Shown piece by piece: positions 20,070-31,227 of a stretch of DNA of 64,000 bases. How positions within the stretch are numbered: the first letter of the stretch is position 1; each line of letters opens with the position of its first letter. Origin of the DNA: Fagopyrum homotropicum. Its lineage: Eukaryota; Streptophyta; Magnoliopsida; Caryophyllales; Polygonaceae. A model generated the notes under the pieces. That model had not been told where the DNA came from. It ran no database searches and saw nothing but the letters and a program-made list of their open reading frames with translations. The DNA is taken from NCBI GenBank assembly GCA_033239125.1, contig BSWB01000005.1:141666494-141730493 (forward strand), in the 5' to 3' direction. The position numbers and the translations under genes were made by a program.

Positions 20070-21227
20070 GGCTGTGTTTAGTTATAGTGTTTGAAGGTTT
20101 CTTTTAGTTTAGGGTTATAAGAGCTCCTTATTTTGTGGTGTTTAGTTGAGGTTTTGTGGTTCCCTGCAGTTTTCTAGAAGATGGTTTTTGAGTTGTGAAA
20201 ACAGGTTTTTGAGAACCTTCTCCAACGAGGTTTTTGGAGATTATGCAAGGTTGTGAAATATCTTTACCATGGATGCCCCTTTCCCTCTCTTCTTTTCCCC
20301 ATCTCTTCTCTTCCCCATCTCCACCGACGACTACGCAAAATCAAGAGAAAAGGATCCATATTCCAGCCACCAATGAGTCGCTACGATTCTCGCTCTGGGG
20401 ACCCCTCCTCTTATTGCGACCGCCGGAGGTCCATCTCTCTTTCTGTGACAATTCAAAATTGAAGAATGGGAGGCAGGAGGTTGAGGTCTTCCGACAAATT
20501 CATTCCCGAGATGAGAAGGAGAGAGAAGCAAAAATCCGAGTGGAACTTCGATTAGGCTATCTCCTTCTCTGGTTGCCGTTCAAAGCAAAAATCCGGGGAC
20601 CTCTCTTCTTATTGGAGATTTTGGTTGCACACAAGAGGGAGAAGCAAAAATCTATCTTAGCTAGAGCCTATTCCGTGTTGTTGTTGATGAGTCTCATTCG
20701 ATTAGGCTATCTCCTCTGGTTTCATGGTGTGGATGAGAGTACTTTGATTTGTGACTCTCCAGTTGATTCAAATCATGATACCCAATTCAAAAGCCACGCT
20801 TTGCACATAAGTTTCCCTAAATTGGTGCCAATAGTCGATTTTTTACAGGGTAAAGTAAAACTTATATGCTAACTTCTGTTTAGCTGTGTGGACATAGTTG
20901 TTCAAAATTATGTATATAGGGAGAAGAATGAAGAAGTCTAACAGAAGGAAGGAGAAGCTCAGAGATGGGGTACTGGTTTTTCTGGGTTCTAAATTGGGGG
21001 AGAAGGAATAAAGAAGAAAGAGAAATTAATGGAGAGGGTAAATGAATGGGTATTTTGGTCTTTATATAAAATCGAAACTAATTTCGAACCATTTAACCAA
21101 ACATGTATACGAGTTTTTTTGTCAACCGCAAATCTCAAAACAACTCTTACGAAAACCATAACCGTAACCGCAACCACAACCGCAACCGCAACCACAAGAA
21201 ACCGCAACCATTTAACTAAACATAGCC
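20070..21227. mobile_element. PIF/Harbinger-type non-autonomous DNA transposon nested in the MULE
   Basis: 1158 bp. Inverted ends GGCTGTGTTTAGTTA (left) and GGCTATGTTTAGTTA (right, reversed), flanked by a 3-bp TAA duplication (20067-20069, 21228-21230), the target preference of PIF/Harbinger elements. It contains a 212-aa ORF (20234-20872) with no DDE or Myb-like motif that I can recognise, so I do not treat it as a transposase. A run of imperfect AACCGCAACC-type triplets lies next to the right end. Confidence 0.75.
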
Positions 21228-21714
21228 TAAATTAGCCCAATCTAATTTCATCAAACATTAGTTTATTTGTTAGATTTTTATCTTTTACAACATCTTGTAT
21301 AAAAACCTACACCATAAACTACGGAAAAAAAAATTAAACTATCAAAAAAGCTTAAACTAACGGAAAAAAAGCTCTTGTTGCCGGTAAGGCCCTAGATATA
21401 AACTAGTACAAATATCCGGTTAAAATTTGGCATTATCTTTTACATAATACTCAAATTTTTAAGTTATCACATAATCATTAAAAATGTAGCTTTTTTATTA
21501 GCCTAAGATTAGTTTATATATTCATATAACGGGACGATTTTGTAAGACGTGAAAAATAAGAACGATTTTAAAACGTTAGTTGAATCAAAAACCACGATCC
21601 AGATCCATGTCGCATGTTAGACTGTTAGGCATATGCAGCTTACAAGGAGCGGGACACATTCACAAGCATATGCCTAGCATGCGACTTATGAAGCACAAAT
21701 GCATGTTACAAGGT

Positions 21715-22926
21715 AATGATGGCTGGATCCCTATCATACGCTGGTCGTGCTCAGCTTGTCAAAACAGTACTCTATTCGGCTAGCCAGTATTGGTGTTCCC
21801 TCTTTTTTCTCCCTGAAAGCGTGATCAGTACCATCAATGGCCTCCTGCGATCCTACCTCTGGACCGGAACTGCAACTAGCAGGAGAGCCCTTGTTGCGTG
21901 GGAGTCGGTCTGCTCTCCTAAGCTGGCTGGTGGCCTGGATTTTCCGGATCTCGGTACGAAGAATAGGGTTGCTCTTTCAAGGATCTTGTATGATCTCGAT
22001 CTGGCCAGGCCTAATTTATGGCTGACTTGGGTTGCCAGGCATTTGATCAAGCGGGACGCGAGCATTTGGAACTGTCTTCCTAGACCCTCCAATTCCCACT
22101 TCTGGAAACGCCTCCTTGCTCTCAGGGATGAGCTCGTTAATAATGCCCCTGGAATTCAAAGGATTTCTCTCCTTACCAACCCTGACGGCTCCTTTGCGAG
22201 AAAGAAGATCTATGACTCACTCCGTACTTCTTCCTTGACTCCTCGAACCTCCCCATTCAAAGCAATTTGGATGACTTCGAACACCCCTAAAACGTCTTTC
22301 ATTGCCTGGATTGCCTCCCTCAACCGTCTTCCTACTCTTACTAAAATCAGGGAGTGGAACCCCACCATCGATGTCACCTGCAAACTTTGCAATGTCGCCC
22401 CTGAAGATGGTAACCACCTGTGGAATCATTGCAGTTACAGCACACTGGTCTTAGACATCGTCTCGCGATGGCTTAAGCTTCCCCAACCTGCCCCCTTTCT
22501 CTACGATATTTGGTCTTGGATGGCCACTTGGTCTGGGAACAAGCCCCGCCCCCTTGATTGCGCGACAATTGCTGCGATTGTCGCATACATCTACTATGTC
22601 TGGGCTGCCAGGAACAAATTACTCTATGGTCATACATTCACCTCTCCAATTGACTGCGCTGGGATGGTTATCCGAAGCGTCAAATCCCAATTCACGCTCC
22701 ACTGGAAGGATCGATCCATTGATTCGAGAGCCATGGCCTCCTCCCTTAGCATTGCCCTCCAATTCGGATAATTCCATTTTTTCGAGAATCCCTCTCCTCC
22801 CTTGTAACTGAATAGAATCGTGAGAGTTGATTGCTTGCTGTTTGATGTCTGGCCCCAAGTGTGGCCTTCGACTACCGAGTGTAATCTTTCCCCCTTTCTA
22901 ATACAATTAACTTTTCAAAAAAAAAA
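21715..22926 (+). mobile_element. 5'-truncated L1-type LINE with 18-bp target duplication
   Basis: AAATGCATGTTACAAGGT occurs at 21697-21714 and again at 22925-22942 right after a short poly-A (22918-22927), the signature of target-primed reverse transcription. The insert starts inside ORF2 and includes its C-terminal part, about 115 bp of 3' UTR and the tail. The duplication is perfect, so the insertion is fairly recent. Confidence 0.92.
21716..22771 (+). pseudogene. LINE ORF2 C-terminal fragment (RT linker plus zf-RVT)
   Basis: 351 codons remain open. The N-terminal part (MMAGSLSYAGRAQLVKTVLY) is the conserved segment after the RT palm. Residues around 60-85 carry AWESVCSPKLAGGLDF, and the zinc-binding domain (zf-RVT, PF13966) follows with KTSFIAWIASLNRLPT and CKLCNVAPEDGNHLWNHC. 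RT catalytic motifs and the endonuclease are absent because of 5' truncation, so it cannot move by itself. The reading frame is undamaged, in line with recent insertion. Confidence 0.9.
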
Positions 22927-22942
22927 ATGCATGTTACAAGGT

Positions 22943-23225
22943 ACATATGTATTCCTTATACACTCGGTTCTTGTTTAGTCATTTTTCTATAATTTTAGAT
23001 GAATAACGAGTTTTAAATAATCACTTTAAAAAATGTTTTAAATTAGTCACCGTTTTTCTTTTAAATAAGGTGCTAATTAATCGGATATCCTTCCCATCTT
23101 ACCCACTTAGTTATATATTCATTTAATCTTTAAAACTAGTTATTATACATCAAATTATAAATACTTAATTTATATGACCAAATTATTTTGATAAGCCATT
23201 CACAAACGATTGTTTCTCGCTCTTC
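22943..23225. other. Intergenic AT-rich sequence
   Basis: No gene or clear repeat seen. Confidence 0.5.
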
Positions 23226-23395
23226 GGCGGAAGCAAAATACCGTGTTATGGCATCCACAACAGACCAATCAACCTATGGTGCGACAATCAAGCGGCATTA
23301 CACATTACCGTCAATCCTAATTTCCACAAACACGTCAAGCATATTGAAGTGGATTGTCACATAATCCGGATCAAGTTCAAACCAGAACCATCAAA
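23226..23395 (+). pseudogene. Copia RNase H relic
   Basis: Two adjacent frames give the C-terminal RNase H motifs of Copia pol: SAEAKYRVMASTT, then after a frameshift LWCDNQAALHITVNPNFHKH and VKHIEVDCHIIRIK. Both are strongly diagnostic (compare AEYRALAST, CDNQAA and KHIEIDCHFIRE in intact elements). Integrase and RT are not found upstream and no LTR is obvious downstream, so this is a small old fragment. Confidence 0.85.
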
Positions 23396-24490
23396 ACCGA
23401 TCACATCTGCTCCGTTAACCAACTCGCATATATATATATATATATATATTCATAAAGGAATTAGATTATCAACCAATCCATCACCTACGCAAGTTGGACA
23501 TTTTCATGGATCAACTTACAGGGGCATATCACGTTATCTTTATATACACATATCCTATAATTTCTATATGTGTATCTTCTAAATAAAAACTATTTATTTA
23601 TTTCCTTTGTTTCATTGGCAGGGTTTACTTATATATGTGCCTAAGACACGCATAGAATAAACAGGTAGAAACCTCTAATACAAGTTAAATTGTTATGAGC
23701 ACAAAGAATATGATCGAAAGAAACTATACCAATAACATATCTGAGTTGAGTAGAGTCGAGAATGGATCTATCTCCTTAATTCTAAAAAACTCTAATACAA
23801 GTTAAGTTGTGTTTGGCCCAAAGCTTTGCCTATGTCGTTCTCCATTGAAAATGGATAATGATCCAAGGTCACAACCTTTAGTGTGTTTCTTCTCTATATA
23901 TCTCGTAGGATACCTCACAATATAGTCGATGTAGGATAGCCACATTTTATATTATTTCTCAAGTTTTTGCTTAGCAAGCAACCAACTTCGGGTCTTCATT
24001 TCTCATTCAAACATAACTCAAACTTAACGTATTAATATACCACGAACAAGAGCTCATATAGACGGACACTTTTTGGTGTTGACAATAACCGGAGCTCACC
24101 GCAAAATATGTCCGAAAAGTGTCCAACGCACTATATATTGAATACATTTTAATTAATAAATTTTAGTTCCAACAAAACACACATTGCAAGTTAATATTCT
24201 CTCTAACAGCCTCCTCCTATTCAACGAAACTCTCACACGCATCGTCATTCTACTCTTCTAAACTACCATTGTGATGCTCTACATCGTCTCCCTCACTCTA
24301 TACATTCGTCAATCTCGTTTCCGATTATCGTACATCATATTTCTAATCATGCTACTTATAATGGGCACAGATCTTAAAAGTTAGCAAATTAAACTTTTCG
24401 AATCTCACGTCAATAGAAATGCCAATAAAGCCGATCTATGTCCAGAAAGCCAAATCCGTACAAATATTAGAAAAAACCTCAAAAAATAGG
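23396..24490. other. Intergenic, no gene seen
   Basis: Contains a short (AT)n at 23427-23448 and otherwise unremarkable sequence. Confidence 0.5.
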
Positions 24491-24502
24491 CTCCGATATC
24501 AA

Positions 24503-25273
24503 TGTAATAAAACTCAAAATACGTTTTTGAAACAAAACCACTAGATCTAAAGTGATTCAACCTTTAAAAGATCAAAGAACACAAAAGAGATGGTGACACA
24601 GTTCGGGTAAACCCTACTCATCGGGATCCCAGGAGGGGAAAGCCAACCCAATCCACTAAGCGGTATTACAGTAAGAACAAATCTCTAAAAAAACAAAAGT
24701 TACAAGAACATTATAGGATCTTCACAAGTTTAAAGCAAAAGAAAACCGAAAAAAACAAGAAATAGAGAAGAAGTTATCGTCTGTAAAGTCCTCAGACTAG
24801 CAACCAAGCTTATAGTGAAGCGAGGTTAGACGATGCAAAGAACACAAACGAAAGATCTCAAGTGAAGCACTCGGCTCGTAACTCTCGAACTCTGTTTTCT
24901 CTCTTTTGGAAGCGCTCTCTTAGAGAAGCTCTCGAAGATTCAGTTGAGGAGAAGAAGTGTTAGCGGCATTAGGGCTTGAGAGAGACAGAGTTGAAGATTA
25001 AGTACCCGAGGACTAAAGACAACCACTCAAAACACATCGTTTTATCAACAATGTTGTGTTTCGGAGTAAGTGATCACATTAAGAGCTCGTACCGCCGGGC
25101 TGAATTTAACAGACTTGATCAACTAAGCCCAAAACTCTGCATTCAATCAACCAGCTTATAACCCAAGGACTCAACCTACTTCTCTTCAAACCCGATCTAA
25201 AGTCTTCAACACGAGACCTGAGTTTGGATAACCAAAGCGGATTTAAGCTAAAAACCTAACTTTATGATTAACA
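24503..25273 (-). repeat. Probable Copia LTR (minus orientation)
   Basis: Plus-strand left end TGTAATAAAACTC follows a PBS-like sequence (reverse reads TTGATATCGGAGCC) at 24489-24502. A plausible right end is ATGATTAACA at 25273. Internal sequence is GC-richer with CT-rich stretches typical of LTRs. No partner LTR or target duplication was found, so the boundaries are tentative. Confidence 0.45.
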
Positions 25274-25438
25274 TCCTCCATATTATAGGATATACTTAAC
25301 CTTCTATGCTCTAGGATGTATAGTTTATATTCAACTTTTCCATCTTAAAACACAAACTTCCCGGTTTACATATTTCTTCTCAAAGTCCGATACAGACGGA
25401 CTGTTAGAGCCGAATAGAGGTTAACCGCTCTAATACCT

Positions 25439-25621
25439 TGTCAAAGTCCGATACAGACGGACCGGTATGAGCGTACATGCGCATTAGGTCCAAGTCCAAC
25501 ACATAAACCCGATGAGATTTCGTCATAAATCAATTGGCAATAGGAGGAGTAGTTCACCGACCTTATATACTATGCTCGGAATGTTCCTAACTTTCGATAT
25601 GAGAACTTATTATCTCCAACA
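25439..25621 (-). repeat. TRIM-like LTR with degenerate PBS
   Basis: Reversed, it starts TGTTGGAGATAATAAG, contains CCTCCTATTGCCAATTG (a block also in the intact TRIM LTRs at 27172), and ends CGGACTTTGACA, followed by AGGTATTAGAGC, a decayed initiator-tRNA PBS. A 20-bp motif CAAAGTCCGATACAGACGGA at its inner end is repeated 60 bp away (25382-25401 and 25442-25461). Confidence 0.6.
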
Positions 25622-27171
25622 AACACGTACCAATACCACCAAATTTAATTCAATAATTACTTATATATATAAAAAAGAATAACCATTTTTTATAAGTATG
25701 CTCATAATGAAGAATGTGGACTTGCCTTGTATATATGCGTCGTAAAGGAAAAAGACGAAGCTGAACCTTAATTAGAGGTGACCTACCAACTCAAAACTTC
25801 AACTATTGTGTACCTGACTACCTGTCTCTCAACTACCTTATCGCCTCTCATCTTCTTAAAAATCATCGCTACATATATGATCAACTTAATTTACGTGTGA
25901 TTTATTTGTAAAACACGTTTACATGAGAACTGAAAATTCCATTTTAGGCTTTTAAAAGAAAATTTTCAAATAATTTTACATTTGTATAATATGAATTAGG
26001 AGAAGTTCCCGTGACACTGGACTGGCATCCAGGTGAGTAGGACTGTAGGACTGTTCCAATTCCAGGCTGAGCCGGAATTTTATATCGACCCGGATAACTC
26101 TCGTTGGATTGGATCTTAATAAAATATTTAATCCGGTTTTGGTCCAATCAGTCTGGACCTGTCTGATCTGAATCGGACCTGAATATTCAGTCCAACTTTG
26201 GTCTAATATTAAAATTCCGGTTTTGGTCCAAAACCGATGAACAATACTACATGTGATAACATCAATTTTGTGACATTAACTTAAAGTCACACGTGTAGTT
26301 CTTTTTGAATCGAGTTTTACACGCTCAAATCGTTTATAAATGAACTTAGTATGAATTGAAACTAAATATTATCCGAACTTAAAAAGATGTTCATATTCAA
26401 CTTGTTTAGAAAGTGAACGAGTTTGAGTTGAGTAGATCGGTATACATAAAAGTGATAACGCCCTACAATTTTCTTGAGCTGAACTTTGACACGTTCATGT
26501 TCAACTCCTCGTAATTGAGGTCACGTAACAACCCAAAGCTCAAGAGTGGACATGTGAAAATGGGTAAGTATGCCCTCGACCCTCGTTCTACGGTCCGTTT
26601 ATTGACAATTCAACTTACCTAACAACCTACTATTTTCTTGAGCCAAATTTTAACATGCTCATATTCAACTCTTATAATCGAAATTAGTTTGAAAACATGC
26701 TCACATTTAACTCGTTTAAAATATAAACAAGTTTGAATCGAACTTTTTTCGAGTCGAGACTTATAACTCGGCTCATTTAACAACCTAAAAAAACTCAGGG
26801 TGGACATGTGAAAATGGGTAAGTGGCAAGTAGTTGATATTTGGAAGGTGAGATGTCAAATCAAATGATCAAAGGTGGGACAATAACTTGAAAGCAATTGC
26901 TAGAAAATATATGTAGGGTTTCCACCGAAGCTCGTAGCCTTGCGATGATGACCCCGGCGCCGGCCCCGGCCCCTTGTTGTACCGACGTCTATCATATCAT
27001 CTACCTCTTGCATATCCATTCATTTGTATATGAGTTGCCCAAATCACTTATACAGTTCACACAGATATGTCACATGTATTGTCGGATTCTTCAGATATCT
27101 TCATCGTCTTGATAAATCTTAAATAGTTATATTACATATCATTAACATCATTATCCAAAGTTAGGCTTGTT
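25622..27171. other. Intergenic; imperfect tandem duplication
   Basis: No gene recognised. About 26455-26575 and 26620-26825 are diverged copies of each other (shared GTGGACATGTGAAAATGGGT and TCATATTCAACTC). A very GC-rich patch lies at 26952-26972. Confidence 0.45.
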
Positions 27172-27747
27172 TGTTGGAGATGTAGGGAAAGTCCCACATC
27201 GACAATACGATAGTGTGTGAATCTAATATATAAGCACTAGGGCTACTCCTCCTATTGCCAATTGGTTTTAGGATGGAACCCCGTGTGCTTGTATGTGTGG
27301 TTCACCGGACGTGCGCCCTCCGCGTCATTTGGTCCCGGACGGGTATATGAAAAAGAAAAAGTAACATGGTATCAGAGCAGGTCCGATCCGGGTCCGGTTT
27401 CCTGACTTCGGGAATTAGCTAAAAGAGAATGAGATGCGAAACCCGTCGAAAAACAAAAAAATTGTGGGCGAGCTAAAAAGAGAATGAGATGCTCGACCCG
27501 AAAAAGAAAAAATGTGTCAAGTGTTAACTAGTTCAGGTAGTTAACACTTGAGGGGGAGTGTTGGAGATGTAGGGAAAGTCCCACATCGACAATACGATAG
27601 TGTGTGAATCTAATATATAAGCACTAGGGCTACTCCTCCTATTGCCAATTGGTTTTAGGATGGAACCCCGTGTGCTTGTATGTGTGGTTCACCGGACGTG
27701 CGCCCTCCGCGTCATTTGGTCCCGGACGGGTATATGAAAAAGTAACA
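27172..27747 (+). mobile_element. Complete TRIM (terminal-repeat retrotransposon in miniature)
   Basis: 576 bp. LTRs at 27172-27366 (195 bp) and 27559-27747 (189 bp) differ mainly by one extra AAAAAG unit. PBS TGGTATCAGAGCAGG directly after the first LTR (27367), polypurine tract TGAGGGGGAG directly before the second, and a perfect 5-bp target duplication TTGTT (27167-27171, 27748-27752). The 192-bp interior has no coding capacity. The LTR holds AGTCCCACATCG and a TATA-like ATATATAAGC. It lacks the 5S-rRNA-like segment of Cassandra TRIMs. It must be mobilised in trans. Confidence 0.95.
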
Positions 27748-28475
27748 TTGTTTGATGAAGTTAAGTCGATTGTTTGAAGGCATGCATATATATACATATA
27801 TATGAGCTAGCTGACACAGACGTGTATTTACGATGCTAACTAGCATTTTATATTTTTCAATATTTTATATAATCATGTATGGTATATCAACGTTTGATAC
27901 GGTTCTTATAAAAGCAAAATTGATATCAAAATAAGTCATGTATATGTATACTGAAAGAAATTGATCAATGTATTCTGTTAAGATCAATTATATTTATATA
28001 TTAGTGTAGTTTAAATTTAATTTTATCCCAATAACTTTTATTATATTCGTGATCTTCTATATATAAGTCATAATAATACAATATATGTCGTGATTTTCTC
28101 CACCATAAATCTATCAATGTCTAAAAATGTGATTATGTAAGTATATCTTCAGTTTGTGTAAATAAGTGTAAAATTGAAATATTTCGTGTAGATGATTTGT
28201 GTATATAATATAGTTTTTAAATTTCAAAATGGTTCTTGTCATTAATAGTATATTTGTGTAAATTATGCAAGATCGTATATATAAGTAAATTACATAAATA
28301 TGTTAAAAATTAAATTATATAATTTATAGAGACAAAAACTTACACAAACTAATATGACAAAAAATATACGCAAAATAACACGGTCAATGAATCTGAACAA
28401 ATTATTATATTTTATTTTAAATATTGGTTAAATAACCATAATAAATTTGTATAGCCTATAATACAAGTTATTTAT
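27748..28475. other. AT-rich intergenic sequence
   Basis: Very AT-rich with many ATAT runs. No gene or repeat structure identified. Confidence 0.5.
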
Positions 28476-28484
28476 AATTTGAAG

Positions 28485-29024
28485 AGAAAATTACCTAAAT
28501 AGTACCCATCTTTTAGGCTGACTAAATTTTAGTACCACGTCATTTAAACTATCAGAACGATACCTCATCTATTGAGTCTGGCCAAAGATTAGTACCTGAA
28601 TTATTGTCCACGCGTTAAATTAACATATCGGTGTTAAATATCAGAGGCAAAACTTACAACATTCACAAGATCTTTTCAGCACTTAGTCCCACAAGTGTTC
28701 AAGTGTAATATCTTGCTAAATAACCTTAGCGAGAGCTACAACAAGAACATTTTATCTGCAAGGAAGAAAAGTATTTTAGGATGTTTAGAGGAGAATAGAA
28801 CTGCAACAATATAAACATGGGTAATAGAAGATTAGTAAGTGGTAGGTGAACAATTTTGCCACTAACATTTAACACCGATCTGTTAACTTAATGTGTGAAC
28901 AGTAATTCAAGTACTAATCTTTGATCGGACTCAATAGGTGAGGTATCATTCTGATAGTTTAAACGACGGGATACTAAAGTTTAGTCAGCCTAAAAGATGT
29001 GGTATTGTTTAAGCAATTTTTTAG
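28485..29024. mobile_element. Foldback MULE-type MITE with about 155-bp inverted arms
   Basis: 540 bp. Arms at 28485-28645 and 28860-29024 are inverted copies (shared TTTTAGGCTGACTAAA, TATCAGAACGATACCTC-like, TTAACA...GGTGTTAAAT). A 9-bp duplication AATTTGAAG flanks the element (28476-28484, 29025-29033), which places it in the Mutator superfamily. No coding capacity. Confidence 0.85.
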
Positions 29025-29409
29025 AATTTGAAGCAAGAGGATCAAGTGTTGTGAACTGTATCCTACTCATAATTACATGATTTTACATCAACTACCCTAA
29101 TCTATGATCATATATCCATCGAACGAAAGTACATAGAGATAACATAAGACCCTCTTTCCATATAGATCATACACTTGTAGCCTTGCGTACATTTCCAACA
29201 CTAACAAACAACCAAATTACAATAGAAGAAAAAAAATCAATTTGTACGTCCAAACTATAATTAATACTTTGGTTTGCATGGAGTTGAAATATATATACAA
29301 ATCATTGCATACATATACAATATATATCCTTCTGGCTTCACATGCTCCTCACACCCACGTAGACCCCATATGCCTTCTCTAAGCTCTTCTCTTCCATGAA
29401 CACACACAA

Positions 29410-29416
29410 TATATAT
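29410..29416 (+). promoter_or_regulatory. TATA-like box of the plus-strand DUF241 gene
   Basis: TATATAT about 55-60 bases upstream of the ATG at 29471, similar to the spacing in the tandem cluster. Confidence 0.4.
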
Positions 29417-29470
29417 GGCCTTTACTCGATCATTCACAATCAATTTCGAGTTCAATTCTAACCAACACCA

Positions 29471-30403
29471 ATGCCAGTCGGTTTCTCCCTCGGTCGAGGC
29501 TACCATGCTCGATCGATAAGCTTACCCGCGAGATCAACCTCTCGACAACTCCATCACGATCATTTGATCGAGAAAAACGTTAAAAACGTCGAGGAAATGC
29601 GAGCGGGGTTTTGTGTTCTTATCAACCTTTACAAATATGTAGTTGAGCTTCTAAATATGCCTCTTACTCAAAGCGCATTTACGCGTTATCGCCATGAGCA
29701 ATGGGTTGAAGATTGGCTAGAGGAGTCGATTATCTTGCTCGATGCGTGTAGTGCGACTCGAGAAGCGGTTTTGCTTCTCGAAACGAGTATTCGGCAAATC
29801 GAGTCCGTGCTCAAGAGATCGGATTGTTTTGAGCATAAGCTAGGTCATGAGGATCTTGTTGTGTCGTGTGTTTCCTCTCTCAAGAAGTTGAAGAAAGAGA
29901 CGAATAAGTCGACGCTCACGGCTCTCAAGATGATGAGCAACAATACTCCGATATGGGCGCCGCTCGTGAGCAACGTTGAGGGACGACATCTCGTGGAGGT
30001 AATTAGGATGCTCAAGGAAGCGAGCACGGCGAGCAATTCGATCCTTAAATCGACGTTGATGTGTTTGTTCGGAGGAGCCGCTAGCACGAACTCGAAAGCG
30101 AGTAAATGGGCTCTTGTGAGTAAGGTTCTACAAGTGCCTAAAAGAGATGTGAAGGATGTTAGTGAAGGGGAAGAAGTTGACGTTGTTATAAATACTTGTT
30201 TGGTGGTTCTTCAAGGGTTGATGAGGAAGAATGATCGGGACGAGAACGTAGATGAAGATGAGGATGAGGTAGCGATTCGAGGCATGTGTGAGAGGTTGGA
30301 GGGTTTGGAGAGGAGTTTGGAAGGTGTGGAGAAGGAGATTGAGAGTTTCTTTAGGTGTTTGATTCGTACAAGAGTGTCTTTCTTGAATGTGCTTTCTCAT
30401 TGA
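29471..30403 (+). CDS. DUF241 / BPS1-like protein, divergent copy on the opposite strand
   Basis: Intronless, 310 aa, intact. Starts MPVGFSLGRGYHARSISLPA, a different N-terminus from the cluster but with the family's RSISLP element. Family blocks follow: LINLYKYVVELLNMPLTQSA, WVEDWLEESIILLDACSATR, a KKLKKE region, VIRMLKEASTASNSI, an acidic stretch (about residues 253-266, DRDENVDEDEDEV) and a C-terminal coiled-coil-like LEGLERSLEGVEKEIES. Longer than the tandem copies and clearly an older paralogue rather than part of the recent array. Function unknown. Its 3' flank (from about 30560) is part of the segmental duplication described below, although the gene itself is not repeated in copy B. 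Confidence 0.92.
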   Translation: MPVGFSLGRGYHARSISLPARSTSRQLHHDHLIEKNVKNVEEMRAGFCVLINLYKYVVELLNMPLTQSAFTRYRHEQWVEDWLEESIILLDACSATREAVLLLETSIRQIESVLKRSDCFEHKLGHEDLVVSCVSSLKKLKKETNKSTLTALKMMSNNTPIWAPLVSNVEGRHLVEVIRMLKEASTASNSILKSTLMCLFGGAASTNSKASKWALVSKVLQVPKRDVKDVSEGEEVDVVINTCLVVLQGLMRKNDRDENVDEDEDEVAIRGMCERLEGLERSLEGVEKEIESFFRCLIRTRVSFLNVLSH

Positions 30404-30559
30404 GTTAGTTGCATGATTAGGGCTTTTGTGTAACTTGTTGCCAAAACTTTTTACTTTGGGCAATGCTAATAGGTTATCAATGACTAGTAAGTGTGTGCGT
30501 GACACCTTGTATTCCACTTTCATTTATGATTTTCATCCCGTGCAACCAAACGGGGACTA

Positions 30560-30960
30560 AATAGGTTTGTTATATGAATCAAACTATTCGATTTGAGTTC
30601 AAGTTCGTTTCCTTTTTAAATGATCGATTTTACTATATATTAGGCTCGACCCGTTTATAAATAAGTTGAGCATAGGTTGACAGGTATATTAAAGTTCGGT
30701 TGGTTTGATAGAACAATACTGTAGATACATTATATTAGCAAGTTACTCGGATTTGTCTAAAAAAACTTGATTCGAGTTCGTTCACTTTTACGGTCGACTC
30801 ATTTATAACCGAGTCGAGTATTAAAATGCCCAAAATCGTTTGGATTGAATGACCGGTAAGTATAGCGATATGATATTAGCTTATTAATTGGGCTCTTCTT
30901 TTCTACAATTATGGGCCATGTAGAACACTATCTCTAACTAAAGCCCATTAATCCATACAT
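30560..30960. repeat. Segment duplicated at 50870-51085 (start of copy A)
   Basis: Shares TTTGGATTGAATGACYGG, AAGTATAGCGA, GGGCTCTTC and CAATTATGGG(C/T)CATGTA, in order, with 50890-51080. Marks the left limit I can see of the segmental duplication carrying the P450 genes. Confidence 0.65.
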
Positions 30961-31227
30961 TAAAATTATATTTAAATCATGCCTTATTGCCTCCATCAAT
31001 GCTCATTTGATAAGTTATATACAACTTGCCATTAATAATTCAAATATTTATATAATTGAATTTATTTGTATATTAAATTTTATTTTTAAACATTTATAAA
31101 TGTGAGAATATGGATAAATTTTCCGTAGGGTTTCCACCTACAGATGACTCATATTAATAGAAGAACGTATTTACAAAATTACAAAGGCAACTCTATATTA
31201 GAGATATTTACATAATCTATCATACCC
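30961..31227. other. AT-rich intergenic sequence
   Basis: No gene seen. Confidence 0.5.

Larger units (their letters stand above)
18471..21238. mobile_element. Mutator-like element (MULE) with internal minisatellite and possible captured exons
   Basis: Ends are GGGAGAATTTGACATACTAGG (left, from 18471) and, reversed, GGGCTAATTTAGTAACTAGG (right, to 21238). A perfect 9-bp duplication AATCTAATT flanks it (18462-18470, 21239-21247), diagnostic of Mutator. The right end is only recognised after removing a nested element (20070-21227); about 1.6 kb remains. Sub-terminal sequence matches the 182-bp copies at 39666 and 60589 and the 3.2-kb copy at 46175. Inside are a CATACCAGAAATTT minisatellite (18720-18985) and minus-strand coding-like pieces, one translating to KKRQQKKQAQSYWDFNQSLW just before a GTAAGT (about 19568-19670). 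No transposase is visible. Confidence 0.8.

Noticed and set aside
20234..20872. 212-aa ORF in the Harbinger-type element as a transposase
   Set aside because: No DDE, Myb or other transposase motif is visible, and the composition looks like translated non-coding sequence.
27172..27747. Cassandra-type TRIM with 5S rRNA sequence
   Set aside because: The LTR lacks the 5S internal promoter boxes; only the general CCCACATCG start is similar.
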